From Liolophura sinensis (taxonomy: Eukaryota; Mollusca; Polyplacophora; Chitonida; Chitonidae), in the NCBI RefSeq assembly GCF_032854445.1, contig NC_088304.1, positions 31,977,810-32,041,809 on the forward strand: DNA of 64,000 nucleotides, read 5' to 3'. Below the pieces are notes generated by a model. The model had not been told where the DNA came from. It saw nothing but the letters and a program-made list of their open reading frames with translations, and did not search any database. Of this stretch, positions 11,131-24,886 are shown piece by piece; positions within the stretch are counted from its first letter, which is position 1; each line of letters starts with the position of its first letter. Both the position numbers and the translations under genes were made by a program.

Positions 11131-12945
11131 ATGACTAAGTGGAGTAAGGCTGGCCATCATTGCAGGATATCGCGTACGGTTAGAGGTATGGCTACGTAAC
11201 CTTTATAAAGAGTGGGTTATATATTTAGATGTTATGTAATATTGCCATTTCCATAGTATACCTCATAACAGACTGAGACCGAATAACCGGTCCAGTAGCT
11301 GGACAGACCAAGGGTTCATACTGTGGCAGGGGCTGATTTGAGGAAAGCTATGAAAATTTACATATTTTGATCTTGTCTTTATCGACATGCTAAACGCTTT
11401 TCACTCTAAGGTGTAACTGGAGAAGCCGGGTAATTTCAGCATTCCGTGTCGAGTTGAATTTTATAAAATCAAAACAAAAATCATGGTTAATGTTGACAGT
11501 TGGTAAATAATCGTTCCTTCTGTGTATAAAGTCGATTTTGCAGAGCCAAAACTATTTTGGATGAGAAAGTAAATGACACTTATCGCTTCGTCTACCATCG
11601 TCTCTGCCTGCACCAGGCAGCCCACTGGCAGGCGAGAAGATGACACCGTCAACCGACGCGAAAACCTCGTTTCTGCATGCGCAAGCGGAAGGAGCTTTCG
11701 TGTGGGGCGCGTTTGATATGCGATTTTGTGGGGTGTGATGTGACTCTAGGGTGTGTGATACGACTCTAGGCGGTGTGATACCGCAAGAGATATTAACCGA
11801 GCTCTGATACGTACAAGTGCAACATATTGTATACATATACAAGGTGAACAAATGATGAAAATCTGTATCAAATAAAACTTATATAACGACAGTCCTGCTT
11901 AGCCTACAGTCGGCAGCACAGTTAACAGTAGTTCAATGTCTGCCCATTTACCAACGACTCCTTCGTACACGAAAGTCTCCAGTCGGCTGAAAACAATGAA
12001 TATCACTAATAAGCCGAAGCACAGAATCGGCAATCACTGCTTGTGAAATCTACGCTTTCCATCAAATTAACTTCGTACAGCGTAACACGACACGTGCGAC
12101 GGTGACGTCAACTGATTCAGCGAACACCTGCGTTTCTGATCACGTGACAATATTTGTCTGACAGTTTGTTAATTTTATTGCACAACAAACGACAAGGCTT
12201 TAGCTGCCTTCATACAACGCAGTTGTCATATCTACTCGACGAACTGGGCTAAGACGTACATTATTTCCTGCGATAGTAGTACTCCATAAATCGTATCGTC
12301 TCAACGCGGTTTCTATTATATAGACCTGTCTTATTTTAATTCCACTTTTGAATTCGACATGTCTTTACCGCAAAATTGCATCGTATGGATGCAACATAAC
12401 TGAATGCACGAGACATGTTCATCAATTCGAATGAACTTAAAGGGTTAATAATAATTCCCCATATAAACAGTACTTCAACTGGGTATGGGAAAAAAAAAAT
12501 TCCATATGTGTAATATTTGCTTAAAGACTATTTAAATCTCCCAGAAAAACCGGTTAAAAGGAACTACATCCGATAGAAAAATCCAAATAATATAAATAAT
12601 GAATGCAGAAGTAAATAAGGTACAAGCAAAATGCATTTAATGGATATTTAGCAGAATATTTCGGTAAAAAAAACCCGCGTAAATGGAAAAGGGCAATAAA
12701 GTAAATAAGTGTATCTCCAAGCACATGGGGGTTGCGCAGTTGAAAGAATCTGCCTTGGTTAGGCATACTGACTCATGTTTAGATTTCTACTGACAGTCTA
12801 AAGTCGCATGCTTGAAATCTTGTTGACTCCAGGCGGTATTTACAAGGTAAAGATGTAAAACGTTAAGGTAAATATATATTTGTATTTCCAGCCGTTTTTG
12901 TTTGAAAGAATTTTGTAATAATCTGGTCTTTGGTTGAATTAATTT
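11131..12945. other. No recognisable gene
   Basis: The sequence is AT-rich and without recognisable coding, RNA or repeat-array structure. Confidence 0.35.
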
Positions 12946-13047
12946 GTAATCAATGCCCATGTTGTGCAATTAATGCCCATGTTGTGCAATTAATGCCCAC
13001 GTTGTGCAATTAATGCCCACGTTGTGCAATTAATGCCCATGTTGCGC
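12946..13047. repeat. Tandem repeat, 20-bp unit, about 5 copies
   Basis: The unit is TAATGCCCATGTTGTGCAAT, repeated with CAT/CAC alternation. Confidence 0.95.
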
Positions 13048-15135
13048 GTCTTGTTCTTTCAAATTGTCCTTTTTTCAACATAAGATACATTTACAGCTTA
13101 TTCAAATAATGTCAAATACTGATTTAACATATTTTATCTATCTATGCACATATAAACCGTTTTGAGTATACGATTACAGAAGCTCGTACACCACGTGCAA
13201 TAATTTGGGTTTGTTCTACAATCCAATATACTTATTCTTGAAGAAACTAATCATTTCTAGTCTTCATCGTTATTTCAGTGTAACTTTGTTGATGATCGTT
13301 AATTTTCAGGATCTTGCTAGTTTTGAAAACTTCACCAAAATTATACCTGCTAACTACAACCCACTAAATAACTCGAACTAAGCACCTATAATATCCATAA
13401 TGGTTTTGATCAGGTTACACTTTTTCGTAAACCTCAGTTTGTATCTGCATACGAAACATCAAAACACTTTCAAACTATGAGGTAGGTAGCTAGGTAATAA
13501 AGATTCCATAGTCTGGCTGTGGAACACAGGACATGTAAGTCGATCTCGAATGCAACAAGTCGACAAATGGCAAAACATACACCTCTATATCATATCATTT
13601 GTAGGTAAAATATTTATTTGTTGCTCATGCATTACGTCATAATGATATATTCATTGATAGCGGTTGTGCTAAAAGTAGGTTGATAGTACGGTTCGATTTA
13701 GACCAGATCTACAAATCGGTGTGACAAATCGGTGCAACGCGTTAACGCGTACTTAGATCATTTTCATGCTATAGAAGTTTTCGTGCAATATGGGTAACTG
13801 AAAGCTCCAACGGTGGACTTGTCTTATATGTGATTGACAGCAGAGGCTGGGAAAACAAATCTGGACAATGTAATATACATCGCTCTGCACTCGCCCAGGC
13901 TTCTCAATTCATTACGTCCGCTCAATGCAGACCTTTAAAAGAAATGGGATTTTGTTGAGTCTGGGAAGCGAAAAAGCAATTATTCCTACAATCATAGGGG
14001 TAATAGACTTTCACTGAATCTATGCATGCTTTCTTTTCTGATGTTTTCAATCCTGTGGTAAAAATTCTCTGAGGAACAAATGAGGTTAAGCGTGTTTCAT
14101 TTCCCTGTTAAACGCCTGGACAAAGTCGTGATTGATTAGAAATACAGGGTCTGGGGCGCTGGGAAATCATTGCGCGCACGAGGGACTATTTCCGTACACG
14201 TCGACTGCTGCTATCAATCAAACAAGTAAAAAGGTGTATCTCATCACTTTACATTTCAATAAGAGCTCTGAATTCTGGACACTGCGATAAGCGGAAATGG
14301 CTTTATTTGTTTAGTTCAGAATTCAAAGGCCCACAAAGAAGGTATAAAGAACTTGTTTGTTCTTGGATTTGGTCCAGATTAGTGCGTTCAATAGCTGCTA
14401 TTCTCGCGTGCTTCATCTTTCGACCTTGCACTAAATTTTGGTTTATACCAAAGACTGATAGCTGAACAGTGCATATAGAGAATGTACTTTATCACCATTA
14501 TACAGGCGATATATATTTGCTGTGTAAGCTATCAATTCATGTTCAAGCCAGTGTGTTAATTATACCGTACTTGTTTTATCCCCGTGTAGCTGTATGTAAA
14601 CAGTCTTGCCTGTCCCAAACCGTTATAATGTGATTGTTTCATCGTGACAACCCACAAAACCCACAATTTCGATGTACTGCATGGTCAATGCATACTGTAT
14701 GGTAAGCATCATACATGTAGCAGATTCCCAAACACCATCACAATGGAGGTGCCAAAACACAGAAATGCTGTGTTAAGCAACAAAACACAGATTGTTTTGT
14801 GTGCATAGTCTGTTGTGTGTTGCGGAAATCGTAACAAACATCAGGTGAAATAGGTCAGCCGTTACACACGGACCACTTGGCGGTTTTAAGGCGCCAAGTG
14901 TGGTTATCACAATAACATTGTAATATGACACATTTACCTCGCCAGTCTTAATAAGCTAGATACTAATTACCGTGCCATAGTTCATTATATATTCTTGTGG
15001 CACCTGCATGGCAATAGCTGTACGTTCTTTGTCTCAACAATTAGTTCGGATGGGCGGAAGATCTTATATGCGCACATACATGTATTGTGTGTATGTTTGT
15101 ACGTTTGACTACGGCGTGCTTTTCTCCGCGTGACA
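13048..15135. other. No recognisable gene
   Basis: AT-rich sequence. There is a small perfect hairpin CTTGGCG/CGCCAAG near 14876-14900, and a cluster of AAACACAG / TTTTGTGTG words at 14750-14825 that can pair with each other. I cannot assign a function. Confidence 0.35.
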
Positions 15136-15137
15136 AC

Positions 15138-15436
15138 TTCGGTGGCCAATGGTTAGAGCGTTCGCTTTGAAGTTGGGAGACCCGGGATCGAGCCCGGGTC
15201 CGACCATACCAAAAAATGATACTTGTTGCTGCCTCGCTTAGCGCTCAGCACTGACAGGTTAGAGCAAGGAAACATGGCTGGTTAGCCAGAATGGCATCTC
15301 GGTGACAGCAGTGAACAATAGAGTATGCGGCTTGGACCGGGTTTCCCCAGGGTTTCCTCCCACCATGCTGGTCGCCCTCGCATAAGTGAAATATTCATGA
15401 GTACGTCGTAAAACACCAATCGAATCAATACATAAA
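15138..15436 (+). mobile_element. Chimeric SINE: family B head joined to family A tail
   Basis: The 5' part (15138-15300) has the family B head: GGTGGCCAATGGTTAGAGCG as A-box region, GGGATCGAGCCCGGGTCCGA as B-box region, and then the TACTTGTTGCTGCCTCGCTT block. From about 15330 it continues with the family A block (GGTTTCCTCCCACCATGCTG, ATAAGTGAAATATTCATGAG) and the family A tail. It may be one composite element or two adjoining insertions. Confidence 0.8.
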
Positions 15437-18400
15437 TTCTTTTGCCGTAATTTCGAAATAATCTATAGTGTAGTTTTTGTTCCGCGTGAAACACAGAGAT
15501 GGCAAAGTAAATGATCTTCTAAGCACCTTGCACTTATACGACAAATAAAATCTTTCTTTAGAAGTACGAAGACAAACAGGCTAAACCACCTGAAACGCAC
15601 GCAGTACACAGTGAGTCAACACGAAAACAGCTATTACTTAACTAGTATACAAATCCAACTGGGACAAAAAATGCAAATATTTGCACTATTCAGCAAAACT
15701 GATAACCAGAGCTATTATTGTTAAATTTTCTTAATTAGATAAACAGCAAGCTCGAAGGCAAACATTTTGTTTTCCAGAAAACCCAAACTAACGGGAATAC
15801 ATATCCCGAAATTCTGTTTAATAATATATTTTCAAATGCCCAGGTATTCTGAAACGTAACCATTTCCGTCGTACGTTACAAAAATTTAAGGGGAGATGTA
15901 AAACTTGGCGCATGCTATCCATTTTTGGCCCACTTAATTCTTGTATGCATCCGACCATACAGAGAATGTCCCTTGACACACTGAAAACAACCCCGCAGGA
16001 AAAAAATGTCTCAGACTGATGAGAATGTATATCTAGTTATATCCATGACTTGTCTGAAGCATTCCATTAACCGACCACTCCAGCCGCGAAATGAAGACGA
16101 CAAAAAATGGCCTCCTTTAGTTTTCCAATATATGTTCCCCGAGTTAATAGACTATCCTGACCTCAAAAGTAGTTGTATATATATATATAGTCGAAAACTC
16201 AAGAGTTTGATTATTCAGAAATCTTCATTAGTGTTTTAGAAAAAATCTCACTTATACATGTACACACAAAAAAAAATTGTAATGAACAATAATATGGTTC
16301 GAGCAGAAAACATTTTTCTCTCTTAAAACAAATACATGCATACTTAAAACATGTCGTCGCTGTTCTACTTCTCTATATATTGTAGTCTTTTACATTACAG
16401 AACATGCTATATGATGTCTGTTATATACGTTCAGATATTCTTTGTCACTATTGTCAATAATGAAAACTACACAAAGGTTAAAATATGGTTTCTGTAAAGT
16501 GAAAATAATTGATACAAATGCATAGTTATAACGACTACAAGGTTTTGATGGGGGAAAATGGCAATTATTACTGCTGATCTTGATTTCTTCTCTTTACCGA
16601 ACTCCATCCCAATTCCTTACATTATGCATGTTGTGTTTGCGTCGAACGTTGTTTTGGAAATTCGTCTTGCGGTTTTTGACCTGGAACATCTAGTATGTCT
16701 GACGAATGGGATATATACGGATGTCTTTAATGACGCCTAGATGTGTGTATACACGGCTGGTAAAAATGCTTTGATACCGACATGAAATGGAGAAAGTATG
16801 TGAATTTTGAGTGATTACCGCTGGGTGTGAATTCATCTATCTGCAAATCTGCTGGGATATGTTAGAGAGCAATAATGAGATGCAATGCGCTGATGACTTG
16901 CTAACGACCCGACCTCACAACACGGACTAATATCCATGCATGAGCTGACTCAAGAGCAGGATTAGTACAATCGATGCGATGCCGGAGCTGCCACCATTTT
17001 GTGCAGTGTAGTACGTGATGCATCAGACAACGAGGTTTATGCACTTATGCACGGATGTTGTGTAACTCATAGATTGATGGTTGGTTAAACCTAAGGGTGG
17101 GGGCGTGAGGCATAGTGTGAGAGGTTAGGCGTGTGTTGAGGAGGAACGTGGATATTTAAACAGGGAAGAAAACCACTATAGCAAACACAGTTGAGCTTTT
17201 GGAAGTTTAGTCAGCAGTGCCTTGAATGTTTTTCTGGCTTTACTGAAAACTGTTCCGTAATTCGTTTTAGCGTGATACAAATGCCAAGTATACATTTTAG
17301 TTTATTACAAATGTCAGGCAAAAATCTGGGTTATTACAAATGTCAGGCAAACATTTGGGTTATTAAAATCTCTGTGCAGACTTTTGCATGCTCGAATCGG
17401 ATCTACATGTCTGTCTGGTACTTTTTTTTACTCCAATCGCCAAGCTGCTTGTTTGCAATTTCACATCGCTGTCAACATCGGGTATCAATAATTTTATGAC
17501 GGTGTGTGCTTGACGGTAGTCCTGTGCCAATACGGACATCATTCCAAAGACACCGGAACCAGGACTCTCAGGCGTGAAAAGTCTAATTACAAAGCCTAAG
17601 GCCAAGCTCAGCTAAGACCTGAAGCTCATGCAGGCCTCTAACGCGGATTTCGCAATCGAACGGAATTTGCAAACCACCACTAGACCGCTGTATAAACTTA
17701 TATGTACAAGTTTTTTTTTTTTTTTCATTTCCAGAAACCATTAATACAAAGGCTCGTTAGAATAGGGACGCAGCTGCTTTCCATGCAATCTGTTGAAATT
17801 CTAACCGCGGTCTTCAATCCGTCACATCTACAAATACACGGTTAAGACAACGAAAGAGCACTGACTGCCCACGTTAATCTCCTCAACTACACATCTGTTG
17901 GATTCATCTCGAGTCGACTCTATAGGAGAGTTGAAATGCTGCTACTGACAGAATTCAACATCCGTCTGCTGGCTCCAAACAAATCTACTTCGAAGTGAGA
18001 GATCTTATAGCTTTGAAATGACTTATCTGCAGCCACAAAAAGGTGTATCATAGACAAAGTAATCGGTCAGACTGAAACGGGAACCAATTCACTGTTTACA
18101 CATAGCATGAAAAAGCATTTTGTTCGCGTAATTCCACAATGGGTCGTTAGTTGACCAATTTCCTGTAATGTAACAAAAATAAGGTTAAAAACATTTGGTT
18201 CTGTTTTCTAATTATGAACCGTTGTTTTTATTCATAGTGGAACATTGGAATCAAACTACAAAATCCCAAGCGCACTTTTTCAAATGAAAAATAACACCTA
18301 CGACGGTAAACGGTTTAGATTCCAATAGTTAGTATAGAGGGGTTACAGTATGTATATTTGGGAGAGACCGTGGCCATGTGTTGAAGACACTTCAATCGCT

Positions 18401-18613
18401 GGGAAAATAAGGTGTTGGTTCAACCGAAGCCTCGGGCCTCAATCTTAAATTCGTTGAAAATCACGTACTTTCCACGTATATCTGATATACATTTGTACGT
18501 CACATGTCTGAGAGTTTCTAAGTCAGGTCTATGTGACAAAAGCAGGTGCGCGATTTACTCCTTGCTCATCGTATCCGAACTGCACACGTCAATGGATTTT
18601 AAAAGCAATTTCG
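15437..18613. other. No recognisable gene
   Basis: AT-rich sequence. A short imprecise repeat TTATTACAAATGTCAGGCAA occurs at 17302-17355. I do not call the 60-108-residue open frames genes. Confidence 0.35.
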
Positions 18614-18762
18614 GTTGTGCGTGGGAACGTCTACCAGCAACCTGCGGATGGTCGTGGGTTTTCCCTGGGCTCTGCCCGGTTTCCTCCCACCATAATGCTG
18701 GTCGTTGTGAAAGTGAAATATTCTTGAGTACGGTGTAAAACACCAATCAAATGGATAAATTA
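18614..18762 (+). mobile_element. SINE family A, 3' half
   Basis: It contains CAACCTGCGGATGGTCGTGG, CTCTGCCCGGTTTCCTCCCA, GTGAAATATTCTTGAGTACG and a CAATCAAATGGATAAAT tail. Confidence 0.9.
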
Positions 18763-21285
18763 ATCAAAAGCTATTTCATCGCTTGGCTTAGCTTCATCGA
18801 GCCAGCTAACAATTTATACACAGTCCGTTGAAAGCGAATACCGCGTCTACATCCATGTGAGAGCTCACCTGAACACGAGTAGTGTGCTTTGCCCTCTGTC
18901 AGACGGCACAGCATCAGCCTGGCGGGGGCGAATGAGTGTGTGTTTCTGACAGTTTAGGTCACAGGCAGTGTTTTCAATCAATTCACATCTGAGTTTGAAT
19001 TGAATAATGGAAACTGAGAATAGAGTTGATCTCACCGCAGAAAATGCGGTTACATGTATATATACTGGAAATAAATGCATATGTATATATTAAAGCAGGA
19101 TAGCCGCACAGTAGATTTATGAATTCTCTCGACTCACTGTTCGTGATGTCCTAGTGACAGGAAGTTCTCGATTACTTTCGTATGTACGCATGACTGTTTG
19201 CGTCTGTTGTGGGCGACACGTTTTCCACCAATATGTTGTGCATGTGGGTACGTCACACATTGGAATGTTCTCAGTGCTTTGCCAAACGTCGGTGATTTAT
19301 CTACGGGGTTCTCCTCAGCTTTTCACAGTTTTCCTCAGCCCAAAAATTCGAAAGCTTGGCGTTAAGCAAGAATCAAGTAAATAAATAAATGAGTACATTA
19401 CTCTACAAAAGTGAAGCATCTATCCATCTTCAGTCCTTTGTGATATTTATTAAAACGTAACGACATCCATAAATACATGTTTACGTATCGTTTTGCCATT
19501 GCACTTAGATATCCAATCTGTCGTACACATCAGCAGCTGCGTGGAAATCACCTTCTAGGCGGAAACAATCAGGACTTCATATAAACGATAAGAGTTAATC
19601 GGTTTCCCGTTCACGGTTACGTTAACCCGTTCCAAACCATCGCATCAAGAAGCGTAACTCTTTATGAAGTTTTATCGACTAGATTTATTGACTGTTTTGT
19701 AGCTGAACATCAAAGAGAACAGTTCTCCATCAAACATACTTGCAGCAAACCGTACATTTAACGCGCTGTTCATGTGGTGTCTGATGAAACTATTTTTTCT
19801 GGTATACCCATTATTGAGTCGACAACACGTGCATAATGAGTCGCGTTATCAATACGAGGCTGTGTCACGTGTTTCCAGAATTGCCTTTCGTTTGCTCTGC
19901 CATGTGCGAAATCTATGTCACGACAAACTAATTTTACCACAAAGATATGGATAAGGCGGGGCGACATCATAACCAGGAAAACCACATTTACTATGACCAT
20001 AACATGATAGCTCTTTTTTTGACTGTTCGCCCGACTAAGAGATACATGTTACACGGTAATTTTCCTTCCAATATACATCACAAAGTCTGCAGCCCAAATT
20101 CTAACACTCCCATCTTTTTTCTTCAATACTTGTAATATTTTTGTAGTAGCCGGGTGTTGTGGTAAGCATTTACTGGCCAAGTCACATCATTTTCCTGTTA
20201 AACTGTTACATATTGCCAAAAGTATAATGTAGAATAAGGCTGATTATTTGTTATCAGCCATACAGAGATGAATCTCGTATAATTCTTATCAATTTAAAGG
20301 TCATGAAAAAAATAGGAAGTTATTAACAATGCTAATTTAAGTTTTGAAATTTCAACCCTTTTAGAATTCTTTTAGAAAAACTAAGTCAAAAAACAAAAAT
20401 GGAGAGAAAACGTCTTTTTGTATGTAGTATAGTTATATTTAACTTCAAGATGAAAGACATATGGTAGGCCGGAAATTAGCCGTAGGACAGATTTCAACTA
20501 CAGAAGGGCATGAAACAATACTTCTATAATGGGCTAAAATGGCTAAGAGCACAGTAAGCATTTTAACTGGCTGAACTAAATGCTGGATGCTGAATGAAAA
20601 CTGTGTGATTGCCTCACTCGCAAAATAATAAGGCATTGGAAGTTCAGTGAACTTTTGACTAATACAAAGTTCGAAAATGAGTTTATAAATGTCAGGGAAA
20701 GGTATAATCTCCGAAACGACCTTTAAAATTTCATTCCAATATAGTCGGCCCCACCTATGATCTAGTAACGGTATATACGTTCGGGCAATAGGCGTGCGCT
20801 TGAAGGACAAGTAATTAGGCGTTTAAAGCTTAGCCGCATTTATCCTCTTTTGGCAGTGATATGATTGTGGTACTTTCATATTCCCGTGTGCACATGACGC
20901 CAAACCTATGACAGAAGGCTTTATACATACGGTCAATCAAATCACCGTTGGCATTCGCTTCAAAACTAGTTCTGCAAAACTTATTAGGTGAAAGCAATGG
21001 TTTAATTTAGATGGATTCGCGCTTGCCTGGCGCCGCGCTGCCTTCGTCAATGGAGCATGAAGAAAACCCGTCTGTTCAGACAGAATTCGCGACTTCACGA
21101 TACGGCGGCTCACCGAACCAGAGCCAGGTCAGTTTAATCTGTTCGCTTGTCCCATCGAGGATCGAGAGTCAAAGTACACTGTGTCAAGAGAGGGGATTTA
21201 CAGTCATAAAAGTGTTAAACTTTTGACACCATAATTCTTCTGTGAGTTGTTGCAAACATGCCAAAAACAGCTCATAGTGCTGTCC
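18763..21285. other. No recognisable gene
   Basis: I see no coding domain or RNA gene. A 121-residue minus open frame at 20445-20810 has no recognisable motif. Confidence 0.35.
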
Positions 21286-21539
21286 TACACTGAAAACTCT
21301 GGTATTTGTTATTCATAGAGAATTAATTGGCAGATACATACAGCTCCTTCTGAGTTGTAGAATTACCCAGGCATACAGCTCTTCTGCAAGGTTAATGGAG
21401 TATAGTACTTCATTACGCAGAAATCTTGAAGCTACAGGTACATTCTAAAAAACGGATAAAAAGCTTAATGGGTTTTTCGACTTAAATCCCTACGACGTGT
21501 AATCCACTTAAAACTGACGCAAGAAAAAAACCTCTCTAA

Positions 21540-21845
21540 AAGTTGTTATGAATAACGGCCATTTTCACCACATGCAACACATTAATGTGTACCAGATGTG
21601 TACAAATTGTGTAGTATGTCCAATGACCTTTTCATGAAATATACAACATTAACATCATTAATGTGTACTAAATGTACACAATTCGTGCATAACGTTTAAC
21701 GGCTGTTTTCATCATATGCCCCATTATAATGTGTAGCAATTATACACATTTTGTGTACTGCAGACAACGATACTTTTCATAACATGTGATAATAATGTCA
21801 CGTGAGACATTAATGTGTACCAGATGTGCTCTTTATGTGTATTAC
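21540..21845. repeat. Degenerate tandem repeat with ATTAATGTGTAC motifs
   Basis: The words CATTAATGTGTAC(C/T)A, TGTACACAATT/TGTGTA and CATTTTCA/CTTTTCAT(AA/GA) recur about every 80-90 bases, at least three times. The copies are strongly decayed. Confidence 0.6.
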
Positions 21846-21859
21846 CTCAGTAATCACCG

Positions 21860-22088
21860 TGGAGCCTTTCACCAGTGCGGTCACACTGAGTCCAATTTAT
21901 GCTAGCTTCCTCTCCGACCGTACAGGGGAAGGTACTATGACCATAACATGATAGCAACCTGTGGAAGTTCGTTGGTTTCCCAAAGGGCTCTGTCCGGTTT
22001 CCCACAACCATAACACTGGCCCTCGTCGTATAAGTGAAATATTCAGGAGTACGGCATGAAACTCCAAGCAAATAAGTAAATAAATATA
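21860..22088 (+). mobile_element. SINE family A, most of the element
   Basis: It has a 5' part with CTTTCACCAGTGCGGTCAC, the central block with TAGCAACCTGTGG and GGGCTCTGTCCGGTTTCCCA, and the tail with CGTATAAGTGAAATATTCAG ending AAATAAGTAAATAAAT. A short extra segment (CTATGACCATAACATG) sits in the middle. Confidence 0.85.
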
Positions 22089-23108
22089 ACCTCAGTAGAG
22101 ACCCCTTACAGCGCACTAATGGCTTCCTCCAAGGAGGTTTTGTTTTTGTGGGCCTTTTTCTAATTGTTTAAAAATTTACAGAAAAACGTCATGCACACAG
22201 AGATCTTGCCTTAAACTAGTTTCCTACTGTGGTAATCTTCATACATAACCAGGTTTTAGACCGTGATGCTATCATTTCGCTTACATGTAAAGATTCAAAT
22301 GTCGGCTCTCATGGACAGGTGGGACTGAGGCTGAAAACGTACTCGTTTACCGTCGTCAGGGGGCCCTGGCTGACTCACAGGGTCAAAGCTCTGGCTCTCT
22401 AAACTATCCTTAACGATACAGGTGTTTTGTAGGCCTTGTAGATGGATTTGATATTTTAATATAATACGACATAGTATGTGTTTTATTATAAATATGGAAA
22501 TTTATCTGGATATAATGTATTTCGCAAACTTTAATGAGCTATCCATGTGCGCAAGGGCAGATAACCGAGGTTATATAACAAGCCTTTGGGCTAGAAATAG
22601 CGCGAGAAGAGTAACGGGTTAAACTGCGATAACCGACCGCTTATCGACAGACCTCGTGTAATCGCAAGGTGATAGTCATAGAACCAGATGCATCTCGGAC
22701 TCCTATCTCATAATCATATAGCTGCCTCTCTGATGGCTGTCAAAATGATTGCCCAACTTCGGTCCTACCCTCTACAGATAGAACAAGTGAGTGCTGGTAG
22801 TAGGCCTATATGGTGAACACATTTGGCGTCTCTTATGCTGTATGCCGTGCAACTTTCATGAGACTCAGATTTTAAGGAGTGGAAAAGAAACATTTCTGTG
22901 TTCTTGTATCTGTATTAGCTATATAAAGTGGTGGTGCGGATACGATCATGTAACTGCGGATGTGTATCTCACATATACGTATAAACACACATGAAGTAAA
23001 CCAAACACATTCATTTCGCGATCGTATGATCGTATAATAAAGCCACATCTAAGTGGCGCAACTGTACCGCTGGTTTCCTTGGGTTTCCTCTGTTCGCTAC
23101 AGTCTAGA
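22089..23108. other. No recognisable gene
   Basis: I see no supported feature between the SINE and the minisatellite. Confidence 0.35.
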
Positions 23109-23838
23109 ATATTTGTTGGTTTATACCTGACAACTGGACACCTGGCCGTGTGTATGAGGGTGGATTGAATATTTGTTGGTTTATACCTGAACGCTGGGCA
23201 CCTGGCCGTGTGTATGAGGGTGGATTGAATATTTGTTGGTTTATACCTGACAACTGGACACCTGGCCGTGTGTATGAGGGTGGATTGAATATTTGTTATT
23301 TTATACCTGAACACTGGGCACCTGGCCGTGTGTATGAGGGTGGATTGAATATTTGTTGGTTTATACCTGACAACTGGGTACCTGGCCGTGTGTATGAGGG
23401 TGGATTGAATGTTCGTTGGTTTATACCTGACAACTGGACACCTGGCCGTGTGTATGAGGGTGGATTGAATATTTGTTGGTTTATACCTGAACGCTGAGCA
23501 CCTGGCCGTGTGTATAAGGGTGGATTGAATATTTGCTAGTTTTTACCTGAACACTGGGCACCTGGCAGTGTGTATGAGGGTGGATTGAATATTTGTTAGT
23601 TTATACCTGACAACTGGGTACCTGGCCGTGTGTATGAGGGTGGATTGAATATTTGTTAGTTTATACCTGAACGCTGGGCACCTGGCCGTGTGTATGAGGG
23701 TGGATTGAATATTTGTTGGTTTATACCTGACAACTGGACACCTGGCCGTGTGTATGAGGGTGGATTGAATATTTGTTGGTTTATACCTGAACGCTGGGCA
23801 CCTGGCCGTATGTATGAGGGTGGATTGAATATTTGTTG
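23109..23838. repeat. Minisatellite, 60-bp unit, about 12 copies
   Basis: The unit includes GAATATTTGTTGGTTTATAC, CTGGCCGTGTGTATGAGGG and a variable centre. The centre alternates between CAACTGGACA/CAACTGGGTA and AACGCTGGGCA/AACACTGGGCA. This gives a partial 120-bp dimer pattern. The 60-bp period keeps several frames open on both strands (for example repeated EGGLNICWFIP), which I take as a by-product of period rather than coding. Confidence 0.97.
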
Positions 23839-24638
23839 TTTCCGCTGCCAGCTTATTCCAGTTTGAGGCTTTGTCGATCGCATTTACCACGCTGACATTT
23901 TAACACCATCCTCATTTATGTTACAGCGCATATTACGACTACTTTTGCGTTTATGCCAATGAACTTCAAATAACTTTTTTGTGGATTATTAAACGTTATA
24001 GTTAGCTAATAGTTTTCTTGCCGAGCACCCTCACCCTATTTTTTTCTGATCCTTGCCCTAAAGTACTCTTAAATTCAGGCTACGTAGAAGAATATTGAAA
24101 GAAGTGTCAGCTCGAACATAACGTAATAGTTTGCTTCATTCACGTTGCTAGCCAGGATGGCGTATTAATAATAAGCCGTTTGTTTATAAAATGTTTTTGC
24201 TTGAAAGTTGAAAATGGTAATACGACAGGTTGGTCATCTAGTCCACAGACCTTTGCACTTATTCTGCATCATCAAAGAGTGTGTGTAAAAACTGGATGTG
24301 TATTTCAGACAAAAATTAATTGCAAGAAACTGTATGCAAGGCAAGAAACGTTTATGTGTACCTTGCATACATAATGTTTTTGTTCTTTTTAAATGAACTG
24401 TAACTTTTAATGTGTACCAAACTGCATACCTGTGATACACGTCTTCTTTCTGTGGCGAGCTACACAAACACATATGTACAAAACGGTACACATTTGCTTT
24501 TTGAAAGTCTAGCTAGTAGAATGGTAAAGACCTCTTAGAAGCTTACTAAAGCTATGCTGGTGCCTTGCTAGTGGAATGGTATGGAGACCTCCTAGAGGCC
24601 TGCTAAAGGTGCCTTGCTAATGGAAATCACTGGAGGCT
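23839..24638. other. No recognisable gene
   Basis: Near 24510-24625 the phrase CTAGTAGAATGGTA(TGGA)GACCTC..AG followed by GCTAAAG.TG.TGGTGCCTTGC recurs loosely two or three times. Nothing else is seen. Confidence 0.35.
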
Positions 24639-24639
24639 G

Positions 24640-24886
24640 TTTTATTTATTTATTTGATTGGTGTTTTACTTCGTTCTCAAGAGTATTTCACGTATACGAC
24701 GACAGCTAGCATTATGGTGGGGGAAAACGGACAGAGCCCGGGAGAAACCAACGACCAACTGCAGGTTGCTGGAAGACCTTCCCACGTACAGCTGGAGAGG
24801 AAGCCCGCATGAGCTGGACTTGAACTCACAGCGACCGCGTTGGTGAGAGGCTACTAGGCAATTGCGCCGCGCTGGCGTGCGAACCT
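24640..24886 (-). mobile_element. SINE family A, near full-length
   Basis: The plus strand begins TTTATTTATTTATTTGATTG and GTGTTTTACTTCG. It then shows AGCATTATGGTGGG, CAGGTTGCTGGAAGACC, GAGAGGAAGCCCGCATGAGC and GAACTCACAGCGACC, and ends at CGCGCTGGCGTGCGAACC from the tRNA-like head. Confidence 0.92.

Noticed and set aside
23150-23890. Repeat protein with a 20-residue unit (EGGLNICWFIP...).
   Set aside because: Explained by the 60-bp minisatellite; the opposite strand is equally open.
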